Source: Ahaetulla prasina
Taxonomy: Eukaryota; Chordata; Lepidosauria; Squamata; Colubridae
Length of the DNA stretch: 64,000 nucleotides
Assembly (NCBI RefSeq): GCF_028640845.1
Contig: NC_080539.1
Span: forward strand, 193,139,436-193,203,435
Reading direction: 5' to 3'
The notes below the pieces were generated by a model, which was given only the letters and a program-made list of their open reading frames with translations, did not search any database and had not been told where the DNA came from. Position numbers and translations under genes: made by a program. This document shows, one piece after another, positions 53,906 to 64,000 of this stretch (position 1 is its first letter; every line of letters begins with the position of its first letter).

Positions 53906-56900
53906 ATTTTATCTATGTTCATTTGTTTGCCCCTTATATTTTAAAATAAATAATGCAATAATAATAATAATAGTTAAACATTGATTTTAAAAAAATATTT
54001 ACAAAAAATCCAGATCTGAAATATTGAGGTTAGTTTTTAGAGTTTCCAAATTAATAATATATTCCATTTTAATTATTAATATGTAGTCAATATTTATGGG
54101 ATTGTGTTTAAAACAGAGCAAAATTAGTTTGTAGCAATATTGTCAGTCAGTCCAGGTTAACTTTATTCTCTGCGTCTCACTGTATTAACTTTATTATTCA
54201 GTTGCCTTTGACTAATTTGTTCTGCCCATTTTAGTCACTTTTGTAATATCTTGACATTTTCTTTTAGGGAAGATGCAAAATGATGTATTGCTCTGGAAGG
54301 GAGAGTGGTGTCACCTTCACCTTCATCATCCTTATCATTTTTGCTGAGTCTGGGATTTATTGGGGTATAATCTCTCAGCAGACTGTGTTAATAAACCAAT
54401 TTGTATCAGAAGTGATTGGCCAAAGAATCCAGATACTATCAATGTTCATATGTGGAAGAATCTGAGGGGACTGAGTGAAAACTAGGAGAAAATGTAGATA
54501 GAGCTTAAGTTGTATTGATTCTTAGCATTCAGATTTTGAAGTAGTCAAGTCAAATCAGATCAAAATTCTTTATGGTCAGTGATCAGATGTAAGAAGAAGT
54601 CCTCATCCTGTAAGGCCAAATACTATTTGTTCTCCATGAGGTTTCTTTATAAAGATCACAGGTATGTAAAGCAAGGGTGTGCAAACTACAAGATTAAATC
54701 TCTCTTGTGAGTCCCAGATCCCTTCAAGTTCACATTACTTGAATTTGGCAGGAAACCATTGAACAATGGTGATACTGATTTCCATGTATTTTTTATTCCA
54801 TTTCAAAATCAGCTTTCTATGCAAATTGAAATCATTAACAATATAAACAAAACAGATTTCATAAAATCTCGATGGCATCAGTACTGTAGAAATTTCCATT
54901 TTTACTATCATACTATTATCAATGTCTCTCTTTTTAATAGGGATGTCTGTGCTGCAGGATTCAGGAATTAAATATTTTTCTCTTAAAGACATCGAAACTA
55001 CATTTCATTTTACTACTTAAATTATAAATTTGCATTTTAAAAATAGAAACTTGCTCTGATGCTTATTCCTTTTTTAACATTTAATTTGAATGTTTAATGA
55101 AAACTTAGAAATTATGAATTTCAGCGGTTAGCACACCTCTTAATCTAATACCTATCAAAGGAGACACCCGTCTCTCTAGGCCTAGGAGAACAGCCAGATC
55201 TTTATAGCCTTCAGAATCTGTATCTCTGAACTGTATGGGGACGGATCGCTGTAACAAGCACAGCAGCCTTCACCAAGGAGGTTCAGCTAGAATGCATATG
55301 TGCGTGAGGCCAGGATCCTCCAGCAAAGTTACAGTTCTTTCCAACCAGCACTTTTTAAAAAATAGGCAAAACTATTTTAGGCATTGGGGCCTCTGTGCTT
55401 CCCACCTAAAGTAGTGGCAAGTTGAACCATGGTTTTGGTAGTGGTTCTGTTAAAATTATTACTATAACTACAAAGGCTACCAGAGTGTAAAAGTTCTGAA
55501 GTTGTGCATTGCTATTCCTGTTCTAACAAAATACAGTAGAGAAATCAAAATTCTTCACAGAGTTGTCAGCATACCATTTAACCTGCATAGTAACCAGATC
55601 TTCTGTTTGTTGTTGTCATCGTTGTTTCAATTATGAGAACTCAAAGGTCTAGTTTAGTCTGCTGGTAGTAAAAACTTTTTTCCAATGCTTTTCGTTTAGC
55701 TTACCATCCTGTTGATATTCCTTGAAATATTATCATTGAACGTAAGACTTCACATTTAATGCCTATAGACTTTTTTATGGATATAGGCAGTTTTCCATCT
55801 GATTGTCTACAATAGGCACGGAAGAGATCCAGACTTAATAGCTTTTGGCTTATTATATACCTGCCGTCTTCTTTAGAAACATCTTTTCATCCTTCCTTTC
55901 CTAGCATCCCATTGTTAGGATGAATGACTGAGTTTTTTTGAACTTTTTGAATGACTGAGATTTATTGTCTCATTGATTCAACTGGGAAATTCTGCTAAAA
56001 TGTATTTTTTTCAGTTGTGAACAGACGGGTGTTCAATCGTAGATAAATCTATGCATGTTGGAAAACTATCATCTTAGCATTTTCTCCCCAAATATTGGAG
56101 GGGCTTTGGAAAAACATTAATGTCAGTCAATTTTAACTTATTTTTTGCCAAGTTAAACAGAATGATCTCAAGCCCTAAAGGTTAGGGACTCTTTTAAGTT
56201 TGAGTACTTGGTTCATTTGATTCATGAGGGCTGTGCAATGCCTTTTCTGGTTTTAAGGGTTTCTCTCTCTCTCTTTAATCCTTTTCAGTTCTGCAGTGCA
56301 ATGTGGGTAGAATATTGGGGCGTGGTACTCTTTAATTAGGCTATTACACAACCTAATTATCCACAACAGATATTTGTACCTGTTCATTATGTGACCTATG
56401 GATTATGTGGCAATTACTAATTGACTCTTGAAGAGGATTATTATGTAATTTGTGAATCTCAGGGTAACACTTTAATTTTACAGCACAACTAACTACACAG
56501 AGTTACCCTGTAACTACATAGTAATTGCAGTGCAATCAAATGGTGAATAATTATACGTAATTATATTGATCTGTACTTGGTAAAATTAAACACTGATCAC
56601 TACCATCCCATACTACCACCATCCAATCATCCATTTTGCACAAGACAAAATTGTGAGTTGGATGTTTTTTGGGGTAATTATCAGTGCAGTTTGAAAATCT
56701 TAGTTGGAGGGAAGGACTATTCTTGTTACCTACTGCGATTCTCATCAGGAGTATTTTTATTTAGAAGCACAAATTGATTGGATAGTAATTTAAATATATT
56801 TGTATATTCTTAATTAAATTACAATTAAGGCAAATAAATGATTACTGCATTCAAGCAACTCTCTGGACAACGATCCCTCCTTCCAGTCTCTCTGACGTTC

Positions 56901-59084
56901 AAAGACTATCACAAAGCCAGTCCCTAAAGAACTTATATTGTTGGGTTGCTATGGTATTTTTACTCATCTATGAAAGTAAGATTTTTTGCAAGTCCCACAG
57001 AAATTTGACTCTCTTTGAGAGTGACAGTTTTAACATAGGAACAAAGGTAGAAAAAATCTTCATATTTTGAAACTAAAAAGCATAAGTCCGCAAGGGCTGG
57101 AAGTGATTTAGTCCCAGCATCACAACAAAATATTATCTAAGTTCATTTGTGAATTAAATTTCCCTTCTGTTCAGATACATAGATGGAAAAATGATCTGTT
57201 CTCTTTACTATTATTCATTTAGCAGTTTTTGTACCTAATCTCTGCTTCCCTTCCATCTCACACACTTTTCCTTTTCCCTTTAGACCCCCAGGTTTTATCA
57301 CAGGTCAGGTAAAAGATATTCTACACTATAGCCAACCTTATCAATAAATGAAAAGGTGAGGGAAAGAAGATAGCATTGGCCAATTTTGAATTATAAGCAC
57401 AAAGGGAATGATATTCAAAGGAGAATAAAGCTTTGATAAAACAGTAAAAGTGGGCTCAGGCAATTTATCACAAAGGAATAAGGGAAATTTAAGTTTCCAA
57501 AAGTACACTGTACTTTGTACAGAATTGAGAGCACATGGGACCTTTCCTTCTCCTGTATCTGACAAGTGATTGTCCATTCATGACATATTTTTGATCAACC
57601 TCATGTCTCATATAACCATATATAGGTATTGCTTTTTGGAGAACATGACTAGACGTTGTGAGGTTTTCCGAAAGCGGAAGAAAAGATGCATCTTGGAAAA
57701 AAGTTCTCAGCAATAAAAGTGTTAATTCTGAAATAGTTGTAAAATCCTTGGTGCTCCAAGCTCAGAGAGCATGAAAGACTCCATAATTCAATTCTGAGCT
57801 ATTCTCTACTATAGTTCTAAAAAATATTGTTATGTGTATACCATCAGTGAAAAAACAGAGAATCCAGAAATGACATCTCTGACACAAAGATTCAGATATG
57901 CATTATTATTCTTAGATCTAGCTATATTACTTGCTACATGGTCACCCTACAGGCAGAGTCCAATTGTTTCTTTTGGCAGCTTCAGGAGAGGAGCTCAGAA
58001 ATTTGAGCCAACCATAGGGGCAGAAGGTGATCTGAAAGCTGTATTGTCTCATTTTAACAAAAATAGTTGAAAGAATGGAAGATTGCCTTGCCTTTGCTTT
58101 TCTGAAAAGCAAAACTTGTATCAATGAATAACCAAGACAGGCTATTTTTCTCCTGGCACTTTTGTCCACAAGCAGCTGATCCCATTCTCATCTAGACTGA
58201 ACAGAATGGGAGGCAGAATTGTATGTTAAAAATTCCTATATCTGCATTGAAATCCAAATGAAACATCTTGGCAATGATATGGAAAGCTGCTAGGTTAAAA
58301 ATAAGTGGAGGAGTATAGAACTAAAAGCAGCATTCTTGTTCTTTAACCATTACTTGGACTGTCAAAGAGTTTTAGATGAGCCTCTATACCTAGAGCAAAT
58401 TGTATACCTATACCTAGAGCAAATCTCTTTCAAAGAGATGGAAAACTGTACTGACATGAAATTTTCATTAGGCTGGCAGAAAACCTAAAATGATCTTTCT
58501 AGAAAATTCATGACTTGTCTTCTGGACAACTTTCTCCTTTAGCAAGTAGAGGAAACAATAGGATCTATTCTCCTTGATTTGATATCAGTCAATAGGAAAA
58601 ACTTAAACAGATATAGTCGAAGAAGCAGGAACATTAAGGGAAACTCATGGAGTGTTGGAATTGTTAACTTTCAGGAAGAGTTAAATTGTATTCTAAGGTT
58701 CCAGTTTTGTGATGTTCTCTAAGAAAATCTGGAGAAATTTCTGAAGTGCCAGATCAGGTAATCAAAGCAGATTTGATTGAGCAGATACCTCAATCTTCTA
58801 AAAGGGAAATTATAGACCAAGCAACAGAACCTAGAACAAATAAAACTGATTTATTTGTGTACATCTTGAATATAGTATGGTAATTACCAGAAAATATCAA
58901 GAATAAATCTTATCACACTATTTGTCTGGGTAATTTTCTTCACAGATTGTGAGAATGATGCAATGTGTACGTTTAACTGAACATTCAAGAAAGCCCCTTA
59001 TATCATACTGAAAAAGGAAAGATTTAAATATAGACTGAGTGCCATGACAATTCAGAGAGGACTTAAGCACATGTCTGCTTTTGT
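53906..59084. other. Longest stretch without recognisable repeats or genes
   Basis: About 5 kb of AT-rich unique sequence. No exon, transposon end or RNA gene recognised. Small items: a 9-bp inverted repeat cagggtaac/gttaccctg at 56460-56468 and 56502-56510, and a short direct duplication ctatacctagagcaaat near 58384 and 58409. Open frames are at most 85 codons. Confidence 0.5.
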
Positions 59085-59150
59085 TCAGAAAACAGAATAA
59101 TGGAGTCGGAAGGGATCTTTGAGGTCTTCTAGTCCAACCTCCTGCTTGCA
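59085..59150 (-). mobile_element. CR1 3'-end scrap, antisense
   Basis: The run agaataatggagtcggaagg and its continuation, with gtcttctagtccaacctcct, is the antisense CR1 terminus. Confidence 0.85.
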
Positions 59151-59744
59151 GTACTACTGCAAAAATGGTACTCAAAGAATGGTCAATCCCAGTTAATATA
59201 TTTTTAATATTGTTACTAATAATTTTAATTAGAGGTGATTGATAGTTTATCAAAATTGCATGTAACACAAAAATAAAAGGTTAATAAATAGGCTGAACAC
59301 AATAAAAGGTAATAGATACAAATGCAAAGATTTTCCAGAAAGGAACTAAAATCTGTAGTAAATCAGATTTCTGGAAAGCAGTTTAGCTTAAAAGGTCCCA
59401 ATGTTTTGTTAAACTATATCCTGGAATCTGGAATCTTTCTGTATAGAAGAACTTTGGATAAGAACTTTCTAATGGAAGTTGGACTGTACTAAAGCTAATT
59501 ATATCCTCATGAAAAAAGCTTCCATCCCAAATTTTAAAAGTTGGCTTAATGAAATTTGCCATTTTTAAGGATTCAAATTAGTTTGTAGCAGAAAAGTGAC
59601 AAGTTTAGATAATATAATTGTGTATGGTTGAGGTTTAACTCATTAAAAAAATAATAATGATATAATGATAAAATTAAAGAAGCTTACATAATGTAATTTT
59701 TAATCTATCTCTATCTCAATTTCAATCTCATCTAACTCTATCTA

Positions 59745-59779
<35 letters not shown>

Positions 59780-60142
59780 CTAAATCCAATCTATTGACAG
59801 ATAGGAGAGTTTGGGGAGAAGCATTTCTTAGCAATTTAGGATTTCTGTTGTTGTTTTCAAGAGACTTTTGTCCTTTACCCCTTTTTTCCCCTTAGGATAG
59901 ATTAGTATATATTTTTGTTTTGTTGTTTTCACTGAGTAACTTTTATATTATAAGGTTAGAATTAGATTTATTTTTGTCGTATAGACTTTTACATAATAGC
60001 AATATAGTTATGAGGCTTTTAGTGTAATATATAATATTAAAAACAAATGCTTCTTTAAACAATAACTGTTAATTGTAAAAACTTCCTAAGATTAAGAATA
60101 GTTTGACAAAAGAACTAATGATTGGGAGAGGTGGTGACTTAC
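59151..60142. other. Unassigned sequence with a tetranucleotide repeat
   Basis: No gene recognised; the (TCTA)/(TCTG) array at 59733-59779 is listed separately. Confidence 0.5.
59733..59779. repeat. Compound (CTAT)n(CTGT)n microsatellite
   Basis: Two flanking ctat blocks with four ctgt units between them, preceded by degenerate copies from 59704. Confidence 0.92.
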
Positions 60143-60150
60143 TTCTCAAC

Positions 60151-60307
60151 CAGTGGTGAAATCCGGCCAGATCTATCCGGCTCGCACAAACCGGTAGTGC
60201 CCACCTGCTGGGATGTCATTACATCCCATTTTTGACCCTCTGTGCATGTAGCAAGCGTGTGCTCACATTTCCGAACCATTAGCGAAGGTAAGTGTATTTC
60301 ACCACTG
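60151..60307. mobile_element. hAT-like MITE, 157 bp
   Basis: Starts cagtggtgaaatccgg and ends gtgtatttcaccactg, with exact 8-bp TSDs ttctcaac (60143-60150 and 60308-60315). It is the shortest complete member here. It sits immediately upstream of an old CR1 3' end. Non-coding. Confidence 0.92.
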
Positions 60308-60315
60308 TTCTCAAC

Positions 60316-60425
60316 GGATATGTTTAAGCAGAAGCTAGACCAGTGTCTTGCTGGGATGCTTTATTTTGGATTCCTGCCCTAAGCAAAGGATTTGATTAGA
60401 TGTCTAAGTCTATGATTCTATTGCT
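60316..60425 (+). mobile_element. Old CR1 3' end, sense
   Basis: Diverged CR1 terminus: 'gaagctagaccagtgtcttg', then 'gatttgattagatgtctaag', then a 'tctatgattcta' tail (compare the CR1 consensus gattggactagatgacct). The tail retains the (ATTCTATG)-type repeat of CR1. Confidence 0.7.
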
Positions 60426-61074
60426 AACTCATCTCAAACAACCTAGTAAGTTCTCAGTATGTTAACTGTATTTGACATTGAATTTTTACAATGATTTTAG
60501 TTCCTTTCTAGAATGGCAAAGGTAAAAATTTTAACTGAATTTCATTTAAAAGAAAATAAAGCATACAATATTGGGGTTTTCAAAAAGTTTAAAATTGCAT
60601 TGGTTAGATTGTGAAGTGCTTCAAATCAGTTAAGCTATTGAGAGAAATTCATCTTGGATTTTTCTTCAATCAAAATGGCCGTTAGCAAAAATGGATGAAT
60701 AATTTTAAAAAGCAGCTCTTATCATGAAAATATTGGAAAGTTACATTCAAAATTATATTTAGGAAATAGTTATATAGGATAATAATTGCAGAAATAGTTT
60801 TATGTTGTTATAGTAATTGCAATGAATCATAGAGACTACACAATTGAATGCATGTTAATACATTATTGATATATGACTAAGAATTAATATAATAAAATTG
60901 AAGAATGATGAATCCAAGCATGCTTGTAGCAGTTTTGTGAACTCTCAGCTGCAGCTACCCAATAGGATTTTTAGATATATCCAAAGTGAATAAAATATGT
61001 TTAATTTCTCTTGCAATACAAATGACCAAATCCTGTAAGATATTTCTTTAGTTTACAAATACATTTTTTCAGAG
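60426..61074. other. Unassigned intergenic sequence
   Basis: No recognisable gene or repeat. Confidence 0.5.
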
Positions 61075-61096
61075 AGTATAGGCAGTGGTGGGATTC

Positions 61097-61786
61097 AAGT
61101 ATTTTATTTATTTATTTATTTATTTATTATTTTGATTTTTATACCGCCCTTCTCCCGAAGGACTCAGGGCGGTGTACAGGCAAAAATAAAACAGGCAATA
61201 CAATGTACAATTTAAGATGCAAATTAAAAAACTTATTTTATAATTAGCCTAAAAAGTTTAAAATATACAATAAACTAAAACCCCATTTAAAATTATTAAT
61301 TTAAAATCGATAAAATTTAAGCCAGCCCCGCGCGAATGAAAAGATGTGTCTTCAGTTCGCGACGGAAGATCCGAAGGTCAGGTATTTGGCGTAAACCCGG
61401 GGGAAGCTCGTTCCAGAGTGTGGGAGCCCCCACAGAGAAGGACCTTCCCCTGGGGGCCGCCAGCCGACATTGCTTGGCAGACGGCACCCTGAGAAGTCCC
61501 TCTCTGTGAGAGCGTACGGGTCGGTGGGAGGCATGCGGAAACAGCAGGCGGTCCCGTAAATACCCAGGCCCTAAGCCATGGAGCGCTTTAAAGGTCGTAA
61601 CCAAAACCTTAAAGTGCACTCGAAAGGCCACAGGTAGCCAGTGCAGTCTGCGCAGGAGCGGTGTTACGTGGAAGCTACGCGTAGCTCCCTCTATCACCCG
61701 CGCAGCTGCATTCTGGACTAACTGAAGCCTCCGAGTGCACCACAAGGGGAGCCCCATGTAGAGAGCATTACAATAATCCAAGCGAG
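61097..61786 (-). mobile_element. L2-clade LINE, antisense, inside a hAT MITE
   Basis: (AAAT)n tail at the left (61100-61130), stem-loop at 61144-61172, then 3' UTR and coding sequence; 5' end at 61786. A minus-strand frame of 154 codons (61781-61317) is fully open. Confidence 0.92.
61317..61781 (-). pseudogene. L2 RT C-terminal fragment, 154 codons open
   Basis: Begins DYCNALYMGLPLWCT, contains LQLVQNAAARVIEGATR, LHWLPVAFRVHFK, FKALHGLGPGYLRDRL, PRGRSFSVGAPTLWNELP and ends RELKTHLFIRAGLA at the native stop. It lacks the catalytic palm. The lack of stops and many retained CpG-rich codons suggest a young insertion. Confidence 0.9.
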
Positions 61787-61914
61787 TAATTTAACAATCG
61801 GTTCTCTGCCCTAATGATTTCTTCCAACAACCAGTTTGCCAAACTGCTCAGAAAGTTAACAACCGGTTCTCCTGAAGTGGTGCGAACAGGCTGAATCCCA
61901 CCACTGAGTATAGG

Positions 61915-62315
61915 TATGCCTACATTTTAAAAGGTATGCCTACATTTTAAAATACAAAATACAAAACTGTAATTCTCAAGCAAAAAAATGTGTAAAAGAC
62001 TTTGGGTTAGTTACTGTGCAGTAATAGCTTCTAAAATTTGCTAATGTAGTTTGATTCTCAAATTACAATCCTATGTTTGGTAACTAGGATTATGTCTGAG
62101 AAGAGATAGAAGTGTATTCTCATTTAAATAATAAATGGTTAAATTCTGAAAAGACCAGGACAAAAATGCTGCTGGTTATATATTGTAAAGATGAGTAAGA
62201 TGAAATTTTAACTAATTCTGTTCTAGGCCTATATTGATTTATTCTAAAACTACTCCTCTAACTTTCCAATAAATGGCATTTCAGACAGATTAGAATGCTG
62301 TTATATTTAAACTAG
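61915..62315. other. Unassigned sequence
   Basis: Apart from the 21-bp tandem duplication at its start, no recognisable gene or repeat. Confidence 0.5.
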
Positions 62316-62556
62316 AATTTTATTTATTTATTTATTTATTTTTCGTATTTTTATACCGCCCTATCTCCCTAGGGACTCAGGGCGGTTCACAGCCAGATAA
62401 AAATATACATATAAATACAATTAAAACATCCATTTAAAAACTTATTACAAATGGCCGAATAATTAAAAATGACAATAAAAATAATAAAATCCCCATTAAA
62501 ACCAATTCAAATTTAAAATCTAGTTCAGTCCTGCGCAAATAAATAGATGTGTCTTA
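62316..62556 (-). mobile_element. L2-clade LINE, 3' UTR, antisense
   Basis: (TTTA)n tail at 62319-62342, stem-loop at 62357-62385 (ccgccct ... agggcgg), then 3' UTR ending with the last codons (antisense 'cagtcctgcgcaaataaata'). Strongly 5'-truncated. Confidence 0.9.
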
Positions 62557-62648
62557 ACTTGGTAACAGCTTTCCTAAAGCTACAATCCAGGAGTCGCACA
62601 CTAAGTATTCAGAATTCAAAAGCCAGCATTCAGAAAGACAGTGAATTT

Positions 62649-62994
62649 TTTTAAAAAAAATCATAGGGTTAATGCTTTCCAAGAGTTCTCTTTTTGGACT
62701 GATGGAATATATGGCAGTAATTTGTGGATTCTTGGACATAAGGAACTACTAGGAAATATTGTGACTGACTTTTCAAAAGGAGTAATGAAGGAAAGACAGA
62801 GATTAATGCATCAAAAAAAATGGCAAGAGACAAAAGTATTATCCTTGAAACAAGGTTTTTTTGAAATATTAACAGACAAAAATATTAGTGTCCCGGAAAG
62901 ACAATATGTGAGGAAGATCTGGAAGAAATGGGTTGATTATATGTTTTATATCTATCATAAAAGACTAGATATTTGGATCTATACTGGATTTTGA
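62649..62994 (+). pseudogene. L1 ORF2p extreme C-terminus
   Basis: An open frame ending at 62994 whose last part, VRKIWKKWVDYMFYIY, matches the tail of L1 ORF2 just after the 17-kb copy's frame (EWKKWIDYLQNRYQ, about 17628-17680). The first part is diverged or belongs to another L1 subfamily; I do not recognise motifs in it. Only the C-terminus is present, so non-functional. Confidence 0.7.
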
Positions 62995-63487
62995 CGAGGA
63001 AGGACTAAAGTTGAATAGATATTGTAATTTTCTGTATTGAAATTTTATAATGTGTTGCACTGAATTTTAAATAGAATATTCTCGAAAGATCTTATGTAAG
63101 AAAGACCTGGGGGGAAAATTATATGGTTATAGAAGCTATAAGGGAGATATTCTCTGAATTGGATTGGATTTTTATGCTTTAGCTGGTTTTAAATACTTTA
63201 GGATTAATTTGTTCTATTGATTTATATATTTTATTACTGTTAATTGTTAATTTTTTTTTGAAGGATTTTGGTTATGTTAGGAGGAAGTCAGAGCTAGAGA
63301 GGGAAAATTGGTATAATAGTTTTGGGGAAAATTTTTCTTAGCATATGTTTGTTTTATTTTTAACTATACCTTGTGCTTGTTCCGGGAAGTCAGGGGGGAG
63401 TGGGGAGGGTATTAATGAAGAGAGGGGGTTGGGGGGAAAGGGGGGGGAATTTTTTTTTTGTAAAACTTTTTGAATTTAAAAAAAAAA
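62649..63487 (+). mobile_element. L1 LINE, 5'-truncated, sense
   Basis: Exact 17-bp TSD agaaagacagtgaattt at 62632-62648 and 63488-63504. Contains the very end of ORF2, a 3' UTR of about 490 bp with a G-rich tract (63388-63450), the terminal motif taaaactttttgaattt and poly-A. Confidence 0.92.
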
Positions 63488-63504
63488 AGAAAGACAGTGA
63501 ATTT

Positions 63505-64000
63505 CACAGTGGAATATGATGTGATAGGAATATGTAATACATAACATATAAAATTTCAACTGAGATTGCTTCAAAAGGGAGAAAAAAAAGACAAGAAACA
63601 TGCAGTATTAAAATCTTCTTTTCCATTCCTCGTTTGGAAAAACAAACTAGCATATTTAGGAATTTTCATTTGCAGTCAGCATGATCAACCTGCTAAATAT
63701 ATATAGCCAAAAAAAATGGGGGGAGGGGATGGAGCCAAACAGGCTGAAATTCTTCAACGTATATGACTGGTTTAATTAGGAGTTTGATATTCACCTTGGT
63801 TACAATAATTTTCTAGAGCAAAAATTATCACATTTGCCTTAAACTAGTTTCTATCCATTTGGAATGAGATCATGTTGGCACTCATTGCAGTCAGTTGAGA
63901 TTAAGTCCCTGAGAGCATATTGGCACCTACAGCTAAGTAAGCAGCAAAGCTGCTATGCCCTGGGGTTTCTTGACAAAATAGCTCTCCATATTACCCGCAT
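63505..64000. other. Unassigned sequence to window end
   Basis: No recognisable gene or repeat. Confidence 0.5.

Larger units (their letters stand above)
61083..61906. mobile_element. hAT-like MITE split by an L2 insertion
   Basis: Left end cagtggtgggattcaag (61083) and right end gctgaatcccaccactg (to 61906) are inverted. Exact 8-bp TSDs agtatagg flank it (61075-61082 and 61907-61914). An antisense L2 (about 61097-61786) lies inside, so the original element was about 135 bp. Directly after the right TSD a 21-bp unit is duplicated in tandem (61912-61951). Confidence 0.92.

Noticed and set aside
54280..54465. Short frame with hydrophobic stretch, considered as an exon of a membrane protein
   Set aside because: No splice-site pair, no homologous domain that I can name and no neighbouring coding segment.

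Overview
This window looks like TE-rich, non-coding DNA from a squamate reptile, most likely an advanced snake. The evidence is the mixture of repeats: a nearly full-length BovB (RTE) LINE, CR1 elements with classic 3' ends, L3-type CR1 elements with AATAG-type pentanucleotide tails, many L2-clade LINE copies with AAATA-type tails, young L1 insertions, a tRNA-derived SINE that shares the L2 tail, and several families of short hAT-like elements with 8-bp target-site duplications (TSDs). I could not find an exon of a recognisable host gene. Every long reading frame with a recognisable product belongs to a retrotransposon, and nearly all are truncated or frameshifted. Family names come from recognising protein and 3'-end motifs by eye, not from a database search.

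Layout. 0.5-7.4 kb: CR1 and L2 ends, a 1.48-kb hAT-like element, a smaller hAT MITE, a complete tRNA-SINE, an L3 copy and a candidate LTR. 8.2-10.5 kb: antisense L1 with a 14-bp TSD and two long microsatellites in its 3' part. 15.2-18.0 kb: sense L1 interrupted by a 1.26-kb element that carries only an L1-type ORF1. 18-21 kb: L2, L3 and a hAT MITE with a long internal hairpin. 22.0-23.6 kb: L1-like insertion delimited by a 17-bp TSD. 25-29 kb: CR1 copies carrying hAT insertions, and a 770-bp polypyrimidine array. 31-32 kb: L2. 33-36.5 kb: BovB, itself invaded by a SINE and a CR1. 36.6-37.3 kb: a hAT inside a hAT. 38.9-47.5 kb: a dense nest of CR1, L2, CR1-like and two related solo LTRs. 50-54 kb: CR1-like and L3 copies. 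54-60 kb: mostly unique sequence. 60-63.5 kb: hAT MITEs, one split by an L2, and a short L1 with a 17-bp TSD.

How the parts relate: the autonomous LINEs (L1, L2, CR1, L3, BovB) would have supplied reverse transcriptase to the non-autonomous elements seen here. The ORF1-only element shares its 3' terminus with L1, and the SINE shares its 3' stem-loop with L2. The hAT MITEs need a transposase that is not encoded in this window. The most interesting observations are the ORF1-only HAL1-like insertion, three hAT-like elements at the same position of CR1 3' ends, the perfect 23-bp inverted repeat near 25.1 kb, and the solo LTR pair. I see no novel multi-gene system here.
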